Positions 21,000-32,593 are shown, counted from the stretch's first letter. The stretch: DNA of 64,000 nt from Typhlomys cinereus (GCA_023101885.1 JALPQD010000392.1:2030576-2094575), one strand, 5' to 3'. Translations and numbers: made by a program. Notes: generated by a model not told the origin, from the sequence alone.

Positions 21000-21263
21000 A
21001 AATTTTTTAAATTATTTATTCAATTGTGCATGTATGCGTGTGTGCGCATGTGTATGTATGTGTGTATGTAGAACCACCATGGACGCCCCCACCTCCTCCT
21101 TGTTTACTCTGCCCTGGGATTCACAGGCTCCGCCCTACCAGGACCAGAAGCACAGGCCGCCCCTGCTTCCGCCCAGCGTCTATATGCGGGGTCTAGGATC
21201 TGAACTCAGGACCTTCTGCCTGCAAGGCAGAGGCTTAACCCCTGAGCCACCTCTCCAGCCCCA
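21000..21263 (-). repeat. Composite tRNA-derived SINE (antisense), first subfamily
   Basis: 'TATTTATTCAATTGTGCATG' tail end, 'CCACCTCCTCCTTGTTTACT', 'CGCCCAGCGTCTATATGCGG' and head 'CTGCAAGGCAGAGGCTTAAC'. 'AGCTCCTT' occurs on both sides (20978 and 21267), the likely target duplication. Confidence 0.92.
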
Positions 21264-21334
21264 AAGCTCCTTTTGCCTTAGCCTTTGAGTAGCACAGAAT
21301 ATGCCTGGGTTGAACATGCCTTCTACCACTATGA

Positions 21335-21943
21335 CAGTATATTTATTACTTTGTCATTGCCATGACAACTTACAGAAGGAATGGGTGTGGCTCCTAGTTG
21401 CAGGTATAGTCATCTATATGGAGGGGAAGCTGAAACTCAACACCGTCTTCTAGCTGAGGACGCTCCCTTTGCTCTGGATATACTATTTCTGTGGCTAAAT
21501 CCTAAGAGTGGGATACGTTAAAAATCTGAGTTTCCTTTGAATCCTAACACAGTTGTGGATAAGGGCAGGGTTGCTGTTACTTTTCCTTTTTGCTGTGAGA
21601 CAGTATGAAGATATAGTTAACTTAGGGGAGAAAGGGAGACTTGTTTGGCTTATAATCCACAGCAGATACAATTCATTATGGTGGGAATTGTATAGCAGAA
21701 GGCATGGCTGGAGACAGAAGCGAAAGGCTGGTTTAGAGAACTGCAGCTGTCAGGAGGTAGAGAGAGCAAGAATGAGAGGAAGCAAAACCAGGCTATCACA
21801 CCTTAAGCTTCTCCCCCTGCAAGACTTCCTTCCTCCAGCTAGTCTCTAACTCTCCAAGGTGCCACAACCATCTCAAATATTAACATCAGTTAAGAATTCA
21901 AACACAACAACTTGTGGGGGCAACTCACAATCAAGCCATGACA
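21335..21943 (-). repeat. Two MaLR-like LTR fragments (antisense)
   Basis: 21335-21400 has 'TTTGTCATTGCCATGACAAC'. 21575-21943 has 'TTTTTGCTGTGAGACAGTAT', 'TTGTTTGGCTTATAATCCAC', 'TATGGTGGGAATTGTATAGC' and ends 'CAATCAAGCCATGACA', complement of a TGTCATGG start. Boundaries between the two pieces are uncertain. Confidence 0.55.
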
Positions 21944-22084
21944 GACAAATCACAAAGAGTAATTCAATGAACACCCCTAAAGCAAACATTCCCATAACTA
22001 TTCACCTAAGAGTATTGGGACTTCTACTTCATCTCAAAGACAGCTCCTCTCTCCTCCCAAAGACCATCCTACCATTTTTGTTTG

Positions 22085-22175
22085 TTTGCTTGTTTGTTTG
22101 CAGTGCTGGGAATCTAGGGCCTAGTGCATGCTAGATAAGCACACATTCTACCACAGAGCCACACCTCTAGCCCTT
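22085..22175 (-). repeat. ID SINE (antisense)
   Basis: Reads 'GCAGTGCTGGGAATCTAGGG', 'GTGCATGCTAGATAAGCACA' and 'CTACCACAGAGCCACACCTC', complement of an ID head with A and B boxes. TTTGTTTGCTTGTTTG precedes it as the complement of an A-rich tail. Confidence 0.82.
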
Positions 22176-22179
22176 TTTA

Positions 22180-23280
22180 TATTCTTAAAAGTTCCATCAC
22201 CTAAAACTATCCCAAGTAACATTATAATTTCCCCCGTTGGAGTTATAAAAATAGGCATTTGTCAATATCTGATTGATTTCACTCAACATGTGTTTGTGAG
22301 ACTCATTTACACATGAATGAATATATATGTTCCTGAGATCATTTTTGCTAGTGGAAACATTCCATTTGTGTGAATATCAATTGAGTCTGTTGCTAACAGA
22401 TAAAAGCGTCTCAGAAATTAAGAACAAAAATTATCATAAACAAGTGCTTTGTTTGAACATGATGTATATGGGCCAGATATACCTAAGGAACTCTTGTGTG
22501 ATGTCAGTATAGTAGACAATATCCAGTCACGTTCCAGAATAGTTGAATCACCTTACACTGTGTGTGTGCACTCAAATGTGCTTCCATACATGTAGGTGTG
22601 TGTTAACTATTCCGGGTCCTTGCCAAATACTTCACATTATTAATCCTTTTGTTTTTCTCTATTCCGGTGGTTTTACAGTGGCTTTAGATTGTGGTTTTCA
22701 ATTACATTTTCCTGATGACTAACAGAGCTGAGCTTATTTTCATTTATTTCTATGATTCTTGGAGCTTTTGGCAACGCCACACTTATGTGAGTCACAGGAA
22801 TCTGCTGCCAACTGAAATGAAATCTTTGACAGCTGATGCTATTAAGTCATCTCTCTCCTGTTGACTTCAGTTGCACCTTGAGTCCCCAGAGCAGGTCCGG
22901 GCATTCTTAATTCTAACGGCAGCTAATCAATATTCATGGAATGCCCACTTGTTCCAGGCACCAAAACTTGACATGGCCAGATGTCCTCCTGGAGGCAGAC
23001 CCCTGGGGTGCTTGATCAACCTGACCTCTGGATAGCTCCCCACCACTGTGTCCCACCTGTCTGAGCCTTTCACAAGATTTTGGTTCATCGGCCTGTAACA
23101 CACACTATTCTTCTATTCTTCCTTAAAATATAAGGGATCATTGGTCCATGTCTTGTCTCCTTTGGTCTTGCTGGGATTCCTTCAGTCTCAAGCACAGAGC
23201 ATCGCCACCTGTGGTTCTCCCACTCCTTCGTAGCACTATGATTTTGTTCATCTTCCAGCATGCTGTCTGTTGGCATAGCT
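22180..23280. other. Unique DNA with a possible conserved non-coding segment
   Basis: 22780-22960 is repeat-free, balanced in composition and rich in homeodomain-style words (TTTGACAGCTGATG, CAGCTAATCAATATTCATGG). This is a guess based on style; conservation cannot be tested here. 22180-22780 is AT-rich and may hold an old LINE remnant. Confidence 0.3.
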
Positions 23281-23282
23281 GC

Positions 23283-23718
23283 TGTGATAGTTAATCCTGG
23301 GTGTCCACTTGACACACCTGGCATTAACTAAGATCAGCTGAGCCCATCTGAAGAGATTATCTGGATGGATACATTTACAGTACAAAGACCAGCCCTAGAT
23401 CTCATGGAACCTGTCTAGATCTCAGAGGAACCTCCAAGTAGTGGACCAGATAAAAGGAACCACAGAACAGAAGACTAAGAAGAAGACAGACTCTCCAGGA
23501 ATCCTCCAGCCCTCAGCTGTCACCCACTAGCCTCACGGATGGGAGAGACAGTCTGACTCCAGCCTCGGCCACCAGCCATGCTACCTCTGCCATGAAAGAC
23601 TGTATCTCCCCTCTGCGAGAGACAGATACAGATATAAGATGAATAAATTTCTTTTTCTCCCTTAAGTTGCTTGACTTTGAGTGCTCTCTCACAGCAACAG
23701 TTAAGAGTAACCGTTACA
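23283..23718 (+). repeat. LTR, 436 bases, TG..CA
   Basis: Starts TGTGATAGTTAATCCTGGGT and ends AACCGTTACA. Contains 'GACTGTATCTCCCCTCTGCG', 'GATGAATAAATTTCTTTTTC' (poly(A) signal) and 'CTTAAGTTGCTTGACTTTGA'. The 3' third resembles that of the LTR at 45485-46594. No exact target duplication seen. Confidence 0.75.
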
Positions 23719-23719
23719 C

Positions 23720-24155
23720 CCGCTGAAACCATCTACCCTAGAAACCATCTCTCTACCTTAAAGATCAAGCCTCAGCTCACTCATGTGTCTTCCCCAGGGG
23801 CTTTGAGAGGTGACCGGATAGGATAGTTCTTGTGGGATGTGACCACATGAATGGCTGAATCCGTCTGTGGATTTGTGGAGATCAGGTAGTACCCTGCCCT
23901 ACGTTACTTTGTATTGTGGAAGAATCATGATTTTCAGGCCGTGCTTTGCCCCCAAGAAAGCTGATATCCTAGATATCAATGACATACAGGGTAAGCTTTT
24001 TCCTCAGTGCTCAACTCCCTTTTTGAAGTCTTCTATTGGGTCCAGTTTTACTACAGAGCAGTTGTCCACAACCAAGACACCATCCCATTCCTATTTCCAT
24101 ATCTGCAAAATAATACCAGTGCCCGCTCCCCATGCATGTATAGATGGCATGTACA
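23720..24155. other. Unique intergenic DNA
   Basis: No repeat or coding feature recognised. Confidence 0.4.
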
Positions 24156-24159
24156 ATAT

Positions 24160-24290
24160 TTTATATTTATTTATTTTGGAGCTAAGGCTTCACTGTGAGA
24201 GTCAAGATCCATCTACCTAGTTTCCTACACCGGGACCAGAGTGTGTGTCACCAAGCCAGGCTTAGACTTACTGCCTTATGAGATGGTCTC
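24160..24290 (-). repeat. B1 SINE (antisense), very diverged
   Basis: 'TATTTATTTTGGAGCTAAGG', 'CAAGATCCATCTACCTAGTT' and 'TGTCACCAAGCCAGGCTTAG' align with the complement of B1 in order, at low identity. Confidence 0.5.
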
Positions 24291-24299
24291 CCAGGCACT

Positions 24300-25240
24300 A
24301 AAATTAGACGGCTGGCTGAGCTAGTCAAGCATGGCTGGGATGTTCTTGCTATTTAGCTTCCGCCTGGTTTTCTTTGGATCTCACTGTTCCGGGTTGCTTG
24401 TTTGGACCTGGGCCTCTCCAACAGGGACAGCAGGTCCCGGGAACCACAGGCCCCCACGGGCTGTATATAAGCAAAGGCATGAAAGACGCACTGTGGTAAC
24501 TTCCCGTGGTTTTGCACTCTAACAATGGACTCCCCACTTCCGGTAGAACCCTCAGTCATGTAGATTGATTAGGGCAGGCCCATCTCTAGCTCCTGCCACT
24601 AGAGGTGGGCGCACACCCACCCCAAAAACCTTCCAGAAGATAAGATGTTGGAAAGAAAGTGAAGTCTTTAGTCTTTGGGCTGGTGGGGTTTGCAGAGCAA
24701 GGTGGGGCACCCGCAGCCATTCTGACACTCTGAGGAAATGCTGAATAGCAAAGAACAGAGGCAAGAGTTGTGGTGAGAGGAGGCAGAACTCCCCAGTTCT
24801 GTTCCAAATCCAGGAAGAAATACTTCAGTGGTCCCAACTGCTCTAACACAATGAGTCTCGCTTCCTCCCTCTGACAGGCTATCGACTGATACAGTTTGTC
24901 AAGATGTCATTAGTGAGTACGTACAACATTCTATTTGGATTGTAGAAACTGACCCACGCCAGGGGTCCCTGCAGGCCGTCGTGAGCATTTGTGCTTGGGG
25001 CACACTAGCCCAGCAGGTAATGCAGAGACTATGAAGACGCGGGCTTCCAACGTGGAGAAGAGAACAGTCACTTTACACAAAAGGAGACTGATCTCTAACA
25101 TGTTCTGTTCATCATCTCTTTTAGAAGTTAGAATCACAGAGAACCAAAAACTCTCAGTTCAAGGAAATGCTCAGAGCACAGGCTGAGCTGGGAGACCGTC
25201 CACACCACAGAAGCTCCAATCAAGGAAGGAAGTAGACTAT
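24300..25240. other. Unique intergenic DNA
   Basis: Several short frames; none has a domain or signal. No repeat named. Confidence 0.4.
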
Positions 25241-25244
25241 CGAT

Positions 25245-25537
25245 TCTTTTTTTTTTTTTTGAGTGTATGTGTGTGATGTACATATGTGTGCATGGGAACA
25301 CATGTGCACTTTGGGCTTCCAAAGTGGACATTAGGTGTCTTCTATTGCTGCCCACTTTTATTTTGAAGGCAGTGTCTCTCAGTCAAACCACTCACCACTT
25401 AGCTATCGAGCCAGCTGGCCCTGGGAATTCTCTAGCTTTGCCTCTGGGTGCAGTTTCTTGACTTTCTGGGGGTCTGAATTCCAGTCCTCAGGCTTCTGGG
25501 GCCAGTACCTTATCTTCTGAGTCATCTCCCCAGCTCT
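25245..25537 (-). repeat. B4-like SINE (antisense)
   Basis: T14 then GTGTATGTGTGTG, 'AAAGTGGACATTAGGTGTCT', 'TTTTGAAGGCAGTGTCTCTC', 'CCAGTCCTCAGGCTTCTGGG' and 'GAGTCATCTCCCCAGCTCTG'. Full B4 order, diverged. Confidence 0.75.
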
Positions 25538-25539
25538 GC

Positions 25540-26868
25540 CTGGTAGGTTATTTTTGCCAGTTCCACCTTGGGGGAACGGTACCAAGGTGTGGGCAGACTG
25601 GCAAGAGTAACAGGTAATCCTGGGGGGTTGCTGTAGATCTATCACAGGGCACGTGAAGGCTCTTTCTCATACCTTTCCCATGCCAGCGTGGGCATGTCCC
25701 AGCTTGATGACCACGGGGAAGTGCGGGGCCGTGAGCTGAAAGACATAAGAAAAGACACCATTAGCACAGAGGCCGACTGTTCTGTGGGACGACCTGCCCC
25801 CGTGACACAGCCAGGAATCTTCATGATAAATGTTTCACACGATCTTGCCCCGGCTCCAATACCCGGCGATGTCTGCTGTGGGAAACTCTGTGCTCTTAGG
25901 ACCAGTTTGCCGGAGCCACCCACCAGGCTGTGAGTGAGCAGAGGTGTGCCAGTCCAACTGACTTTACTACAGGGTAGCTGCAGACAGAGCCTGACTCGGG
26001 CCCAATCCTGTTCCCTCATCTGTAAAATGGAGAAATACCAGCATTCACCTCGGAGGATGGCCGCAATGCTCTTGTGACTTAGATCTGCAAGTTCCGTGAA
26101 TGTCAGTTCCAAGTGCAGTTCTTCCTTATGCTAGTCTCCAGCTGCCCGGGCAGCCTCATTCCCTCCCTTCGGTCATCTGCAGCTCACGGCAGGAGGTTTC
26201 CAAATAGCCGGGCTCATGCCCACCTCTGGCATAAGCACCTGTTGGCTGTACCTTGTGGGTGCCACTGCTGAGCAGTTATACCACGTTAGCTGGCAGAGTT
26301 CCATCGTGTCCTAGGCAATTGCCCTCTCTGCTTGGTACCCTGCCGCGTGGTATAATGCTGAACACCAAATCTATGCTTCGGTTTGTCCTCCTGGCCGGCG
26401 CTGGGAGACATGCATGTGTTGCCCTGTGATACAAGGAAGCGGCGTCCAGCTCCACAGATCTTGTTCTTGCCCAGACCCATAAATGCATAGCAAGGATGGA
26501 AGAATGAGACCAGGGTTCGAATCCGAGCTATGACTTGTCTCCTTCAGGTCACCCTATGTTGTTGAGAGTGTTTGCCTGGTGTCTAGGAGTCTACTTTGGT
26601 TTACTTGCGATCAAGAGTTCCCTCCTTACTATGTAGCAATCATGTCTTCTATTTGGATAACAGCATCTTACCACAGGGGGTCATCACATCCAACTGTCCA
26701 GGCTGTCCAGATGCCTGTTATCCTGTCCTGGGTCATCTCCTACAATGCTATCTGTCCCTTTACACCAGAGGCACCCGGAGTTCTACCCTCTGGGTGTCTA
26801 GCACCTGGTCTTTCTTTTGTACCTGCTGCCCAAATGGCTATCTATGGATCTCAAAGCCATCGTATGAC
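25540..26868. other. Unique DNA; MIR fragment 25985-26105
   Basis: 'GTTCCCTCATCTGTAAAATG' followed by 'GAAATACCAGCATTCACCTC' is a MIR sense fragment. The minus frame 25642-26112 overlaps that MIR and has no domain. 26550-26870 resembles no named repeat. Confidence 0.5.
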
Positions 26869-26869
26869 C

Positions 26870-27300
26870 TCATCCATGGTTTTGACTGAGAACTTGATTA
26901 GACTAAGAAGCACCTAGGACATTAAGGAAGCACATTTCTGGGTGTGTCAGAGAGAGCATGTCCAGAAATGATTAGGTCACAAGGGTCCCAGCTTAATAGA
27001 TTAATCTTGCAATGGATTTTGATTTGATGGATTAATTAGAAGGTGATAAAAGTTAGGAGTTGGAGATGGTATGGCATAACTGGAAGACAGTAAAAAGTAG
27101 GAGATAGGTCCCTGTCGGAGGCAGTACATCACTGGGGGTATGTCCTGGTCACCTCCTCTTAAGACTCCATTCTGCTGCCTTTCTGCCATGATGTGAACTG
27201 CTCCCCCATACCTCCCTACCACTGATACTTCTCAAACTGAGCTAAAATAAATCCTTCTCCCTTAAGTTGCTTATGTCAAACACGTGCTACAACAAGGAGA
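26870..27300 (+). repeat. LTR-like element with poly(A) signal
   Basis: Contains 'CACTGGGGGTATGTCCTGGT', 'CTGCTGCCTTTCTGCCATGA', 'GAGCTAAAATAAATCCTTCT' and 'CCCTTAAGTTGCTTATGTCA', the 3' half wording shared by rodent LTRs in this window (23283, 45485). The 5' edge is uncertain. Confidence 0.6.
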
Positions 27301-27329
27301 AAATCATCAACACACCATCTCATTCCTTA

Positions 27330-27470
27330 AAATGGCCCCTTGACACAGTCTTGGGAGATTCAGTTTCTATTATTCAATGATGCTATAGACAAGAAGACGG
27401 AGGCTCAAGTTGGCTGAGAGTTAAGGCTTTAAGTTTGGTTCTGTCAATCTCCAAGACTTGACTCCTTTAA
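27330..27470 (-). repeat. MIR SINE (antisense), diverged
   Basis: 'TAGACAAGAAGACGGAGGCT' is the complement MIR phrase (gatgaggaaactgaggct), with matching flanking context. Confidence 0.55.
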
Positions 27471-27499
27471 TTCCTCCCTGAGCACAGGCTAAAATTTCA

Positions 27500-28060
27500 C
27501 CACACTGCTGTATCCAGAGTGAACAAAGTTATTTTTTAAATAAAGAAGCAATATTGGATTTTGATTCCAAATGCAATATGTACTTGCGCTAAAGGTTGAG
27601 GAAATGTAATCAAGTGTTAAGTATAAAAAAAGACAATAATATCGCCCTTGGACTGCTAATAGCTCTAGTGAGCTGCCTGCTGGCCTAAGAAAAAGCCTTG
27701 TTATTTGTTCTTTTGATTTATTCTATTTTTACAAAATTGGGAGCAGATCCACATATCCAATTTTGTTTTCTGCTCTTTCCACCTAATAGTGCATGACAAG
27801 AATGTTCCTGGTGGTTATTATTTGTTAGTATAAGAATTATGAAATATTTCACATATGACAAACGTCTTCTAGAGCAATATCATGACCATCACGTTGTTTA
27901 GGAAAGAAAACACTTACCAAGCAATTCAAGCCCATGATACCATTCTTCCCCTGATATAATCCCCTTCTCTCCCACCCCAGAGGTAACCCTGATATAGATC
28001 CTGTGTTTACCATTCCTTCGTATCAATTCATAATCTTACTGTTATATAGAATTTCTAAAC
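27500..28060 (+). repeat. Ancient L1-like or similar fossil
   Basis: AT-rich with 'CAATTTTGTTTTCTGCTCTT', 'TTTCCACCTAATAGTGCATG' and 'CACCCCAGAGGTAACCCTGA', phrases common to old mammalian LINE fossils. Heavily decayed, no frame. Confidence 0.45.
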
Positions 28061-28109
28061 TTTAATTGGGAGGAGGTTTCTTTTGAGTCTCTCCAGGGCT
28101 TGCTTACAG

Positions 28110-28205
28110 ATACATACCTTCAGCCCAGTTTATGCAGCGCTAGGGACTGAAACCAGGGCTTCGTGCATGCGAAACAAACGTTCTGCCAACACAGCTGCAT
28201 CCTCC
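28110..28205 (-). repeat. ID SINE (antisense)
   Basis: 'GCAGCGCTAGGGACTGAAAC', 'CAGGGCTTCGTGCATGCGAA' and 'CTGCCAACACAGCTGCATCC' match the complement of ID. Confidence 0.65.
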
Positions 28206-28234
28206 ATCATGCTGCTCTTTTATTTTTGTTTTTA

Positions 28235-28475
28235 AAATGATATTTGGTGTGTGTGAGGGTGTGCCTGTATGTGCAAGCGTGCATGCACAAAGGTCAGGGT
28301 TGATAGCAGATGTCTTCCTTGATCGTTCTCCACCTTATTTTTGAGACAAGGTCTCTTGCTGAACATGCAGCTCACTGATTGGCTAGCTGGTCCATGAGAA
28401 GACAGATCTGTGTTTCTATGCTGCCAGCCCCCCAGGCGTGGGGTTACAGACCCACATCATCATGCTTGACTTTTT
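28235..28475 (-). repeat. B4-like SINE (antisense), truncated
   Basis: GTGTGTGAGGGTGTGCCTG, 'TGTCTTCCTTGATCGTTCTC', 'CACCTTATTTTTGAGACAAG', 'CTGAACATGCAGCTCACTGA' and 'GGGGTTACAGACCCACATCA' are B4 landmarks. The tRNA-like head is missing. Confidence 0.85.
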
Positions 28476-28479
28476 ACAC

Positions 28480-29085
28480 TGAGAATCCAAATGCATTTCC
28501 CCAGATCCCCTCTGGACACAGCTTTGAACTTTATCATCTCTACTGGTCTTTTTGCATGCTTGTGAAATGCATGGATGCAGGTACTTAGCTAAAAGCGAAC
28601 GTATAAAGCAAAAGCAGGAGGAGGGAGGAACTCTCCGTGAAAGTGGGGGCAGGGGTGGATGCCAGGCCGCTGGAGGAAAGAGAGAAGCTGGGCATGGGAT
28701 GCAGGAGGTTCTTCGCCTCCTGGTGGGCAGTAAACAGCAGAAACAGGGAGTGCAGTGCAGGATATGCCCCTCAGAGACATTCCCAGGGGCCTACCTACTT
28801 CTTCCTCCCCTGCCCTCCACAGCTTCTACTTTCAGCTTCTAAGCAAAGTTCCAACCAACTGTGGTTTCGGGATCACAGACATACCCAGAGGCGTGTCCTT
28901 CACTGAGCTCTTGGGTCTCTTGAGCCAATCAGGGCAACGACCAAACTCAATCATCACCACGGGGGTCTTGCAGAGTGAAATGCCAGCCTGCAGTTCCCTC
29001 TAAGGCGCCCCTGGGCACGGCCTTCGGATTCTCCCGCAGTTCTCATTTCACTTCTTTCCCTCCCAGATCATCTGATGCTCCCAGC
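28480..29085. other. Unique intergenic DNA
   Basis: No repeat or gene recognised. Confidence 0.4.
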
Positions 29086-29089
29086 CACC

Positions 29090-29297
29090 TGGAATCACAG
29101 CAGGTTGCTGTACCCGCTGAGGATTTTAAGTAGGATCTGGGGATCCGAACTCTGGCCTTTTTGTTTGCATGGCAAGCACTTTACCTGCTGAGTCATGTCC
29201 CCGGCCCAGCTTTTTTTTTTTTTTTTTTCTAGGAATGAAACCCAGGGCTTTACCCATGCAGGATAAGTGCTTTACCAATGAGCTCCACCTCTAGCCC
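29090..29297 (-). repeat. B4 head fragment and adjacent ID SINE (both antisense)
   Basis: 29090-29205: 'GGATCTGGGGATCCGAACTC' and 'AAGCACTTTACCTGCTGAGT'. 29206-29297: T20 run then 'GAATGAAACCCAGGGCTTTA' and 'TGCTTTACCAATGAGCTCCA', an ID copy whose poly(A) tail sits against the B4 head. Confidence 0.8.
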
Positions 29298-29299
29298 AG

Positions 29300-30598
29300 C
29301 TCACCTTCACACATCACACCACAACAGCCCTGCTTCCTTCCACGTGAACAGACACAACCCCGAACCAACCGCTGCAATAGCTGCACAACATTCCAAACAA
29401 CTAGCTGAAATTCTCCAGCCATCTCCCTATGAACAAATGAATGATGCTGTTGTTTTCTCTGTCTCTCTTTCTCCCTCCCCTCCCCTCCCCTCCTCTCCCC
29501 TCTTTTTCCTTTCCAACTACTACAAACCAAACGACTGCATGTCCTGATGGAGTAGTGTTTTAACTCCCCAGGGGCTGGGCCAGGTGCTTCTCAAAGGTAG
29601 CTAAGCAGAACAGGAGACACTGTGAGGTTGCTATGGTCAGGGGTTAAGGTCCCTGAAGTGGGTGCTATGGTTCTCCACGTGGGAGTCACTGTGATATCAT
29701 CTCCCAGGCTACGATGACTGCTGATAGGATGTCAGGCCTAGGAATGGGGCCAGGGACACCCTGTGCACTATGCCTTGGTGTCCCCCCCCACCCCTCACCC
29801 CCGGCATGGTAGGGAAGACAACTGAGCAAGTTGCTGCCCCCAGATGATACAGGTAAGCACGGAGGAGCTACTCCATGGCCACTCATCTCGGATGCCCTGT
29901 CCTCCCCGCTCCCCAAGCGGTTCAAAGGCCATCTAACATGCCCCATGCCAAACACAGACAGGTCACAGGACAAAAACCATCTTGTCTGCTATTTTTTTCT
30001 CTTCCCTTCCCAACAATAGCTTTATTTAGTTCCCATGGGGGGACCGCCTCTTGGCCTCTCTCGCAGGCTCTGGCTCCGGTCCCCGGTCCCATGGCCCCTG
30101 GGCACTCTAGAGTTCAGCCCTGACCCACGGCAAGTGGCCTCACTTCCTGTTAGAGGAGGCAGATGGATCGCTGAGAACAGATCCCCACCCTGATAAGACC
30201 TTATTCAAAAGTATCCAAAGAAGCTACAATGAGTGGGGTGGTCCTGGGTTTCTGCAGGGTGTTCCCATGGGAGGGTCAGAGTCCCAGGAGCCCAGCCCGG
30301 GTCAAAGGTCAACCAACCACAAGCTCGGAACTGGATCAACCTTTCCCCACTCTGACGATATTCTATCACTCCTCATCCTACACTGCTCTACTTCCCTAAC
30401 AACTCAAGGCCTCAAGGCCATAAAAGATGGATGCCTCCTCTGGTCCCTGTAATAGAATAATTTCCATTGAACAGCTAGTGTAGTGAGAAATGTTCAGTCC
30501 TGTGCGACCCACACCCACCCTTCGGCCAGTCTCTACTACCTCACTTCCCTGGTGACTTCTAGCCACTCCTTAGCAACCTCCAATGGTTGCAGTTTCCC
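29300..30598. other. Unique intergenic DNA
   Basis: A CT-rich patch (29460-29510) and a C-rich patch (29778-29802). Open frames on both strands are non-informative. No RNA gene or named repeat. Confidence 0.4.
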
Positions 30599-30599
30599 T

Positions 30600-31146
30600 C
30601 TGGGGTCTGTATGTATCCAGGTTCTTGTGTTCGGGAGTCGAAGATTAAAACCAGACCACGCATAGAAGATTATGGCAGAGTTTATTAGAGGGAAAAAGGA
30701 ACAGAATTCACAGATGTGAATCTGTGAGGGGCAAGAGAGCCCCCAAGAACAACTCATGGACTCCAAGCATGGAATCCATGAGGGGCAAGAGAAATGAAAG
30801 GAACTCACAGACAAGCAGTCCACGAGGGGCGTGGGAGCCAAAGATGGCCGCCAGGGTCAGGATTATTTATAGGGTCAGGCAGGCCCCGGAAAAGCAGTTT
30901 TCCCTCATTAATTAGGTCTAGTTTATGCAAACCTGATTGGAGCATTTGGTCCTCTACATCTCATATTGGGGCCCACCCCAGCTGATCTAGTGCTGATCTC
31001 CCAGTAGGACTTATTTACAATGGAGAACTAGTCTCCATATCCTTTCATGAACAGAGGGTTGGGGGAACTTGGTGACCTTATCTCTGTGGAGGATTAATAT
31101 AGGGTGTGTTCCTTCAAGGTTATCCGGCCTCTAAAACTACCTAACA
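30600..31146 (-). repeat. LTR family 2, copy A (antisense)
   Basis: Complement of the family 2 LTR: start TGTTAGGTAG (read from 31146 leftwards), TATAAATA-like box near 30870, AATAAA near 30680 and end ...GACCCCA. Contains degenerate 'GCCCCTCATGGATTCC' tandem units as in copy B. Divergent from B by eye at about one base in six. Confidence 0.85.
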
Positions 31147-31189
31147 AAGGATGGGAGCTCCTCCCACCCTCCCTCTTGTCCCAGCTCTC

Positions 31190-32080
31190 CCACCATGGTG
31201 TCATGTCACGGTGACTTTTCCTCTCACCATGTGCTGATGGCGATTCTGTTCTCTGATCTTAAGCTGTCTCTTCTGTTCTAACGCTCTCCCACCTTTCAGC
31301 TAACCTATGGTTTCTTTGGTCACCAGACCTCAGCTCTAATCAAACTCCTATTTAGGCAGTTTTACAGCAGCCATCTGGGGTGGTCTCTGAAGATCTTGGA
31401 AGGTGTGGAAGGGAACACGCCCTTCACCAACTTCCCCCAACCCTCCATTCATAAGAAGATAAGGCGATTAGTTCTCCACTGTAGCTAAACCTTACCTTGA
31501 GGTTGGCACAAGATCAACTGGGCTGGATCCCAGTATGGAGAGACCAATGAGATGTGGGGGACCAAAAGCTCTAATCAGATTTCCCGAAACTGGAGCTAAC
31601 CAATGAAGGAAAAGCCACTTTTTCTGGCCTAACTAAGGGTATAAATATTCCAGACTCCCGCATCCATCTTCGACACCCTTGCCCCTTGTGACACTCCATG
31701 TCTAGAGTCCGTGAATTCTTTTCCAGCTCCTTGCCCCTCATGGATTCCATTTCTCGAATCTGTGAATTCTTGGGGGCTCTCTTGCCCCTCAGAGATTCAC
31801 GTCTGTGAGTTCTGTTCTTTCTCTCCTCTAATAAACTCTGCCTTAATCCTCTACATGTGTTCTGGTTTCAACCTTCAACTCCCGAACACAAGAACATGGA
31901 CATACATAGGCCCCAGGGCGATCCCGTATCAATATTTCTTAAGTCTCTCCCTTGTGCTAGCTTTTCTTTATCAATAGCCACGTTGACCTCACAACTTTCT
32001 CCCAATGATCTAACACACAGCTCCCTCCATGCAAACAGCCATTCCCGCTACACTCCTGATGCAGGAGACTTCAAGTACGC
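31190..32080 (+). repeat. Shared unclassified repeat, split by an LTR
   Basis: 31190-31340 matches 2860-2960 and 31915-32080 matches 2960-3050. The two halves flank the LTR at 31347-31914. The locus at 2840-3055 therefore acts as the uninterrupted comparison. Confidence 0.7.
31347..31914 (+). repeat. LTR family 2, copy B
   Basis: Start TATTTAGGCAGTTTTA; TATAAATATTCC (TATA box) at about 31640; 2.6 tandem units of about 51 bases at 31681-31820; AATAAACTCTGCC poly(A) signal at about 31830; end near GGCCCCA. U3-R-U5 order is clear. A 5' to 3' provirus is not present, so a solo LTR. Confidence 0.88.
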
Positions 32081-32106
32081 ACACTGTCTGGTCCTGGCTG
32101 AACCTC

Positions 32107-32405
32107 TGCTATGGTTTCAGTGTGTCCTCAAGAGTTCACACGAGAAGCTTGGTCACCAGTGGGGTGATGAAGTAGTGAGGCCTGTAAGAGGTGGGGTCTA
32201 GTGGGAGTTGGTGAGGTCATTAAGGGGCGCTAATCAGTTCCTGTGGGACTATCATTGAATGGTTGGTGTAAGCCCAAACTGGGGTGCCCTTTCTTCTGTT
32301 TTGGCTTTCTGCCTCACCATGTGATCCATTTCTCCTGTCTGGGACGCCATTCACCATGAGATCCTCACCACTACAGGCAAAGAACTCAATCTGAGGAAGA
32401 GCGCA
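32107..32405 (+). repeat. MaLR-type LTR (MST-like)
   Basis: 'TGCTATGGTTTCAGTGTGTC', 'GTAAGAGGTGGGGTCTAGTG', 'GAGGTCATTAAGGGGCGC' and 'CTTTCTGCCTCACCATGTGA' follow the MST/THE order. Diverged. Confidence 0.7.
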
Positions 32406-32513
32406 TACTATATAATCTCTGAAAGACTTTCCAATCCTTAATGTTATGACAAGCCCACAAAATATGCATTGGGGAGAACGGTGTACTCACCAAATACATC
32501 GAGACCAGACATC

Positions 32514-32593
32514 GCTGGTCAAGCGCTCCCAATCTCATGGTTTTTCAGTTTAGAAACTTCTCTGCTATTATTATTATTGTGAAATTATACTCG
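32514..32593. repeat. 80-bp direct duplicate, first copy
   Basis: Nearly identical to 34001-34084: both contain CTCCCAATCTCATGGTTTTT and CTATTATTA..TTATTGTGAAATTAT. Differences are mainly single-base insertions or deletions. Flanking sequences are unrelated. Confidence 0.9.
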
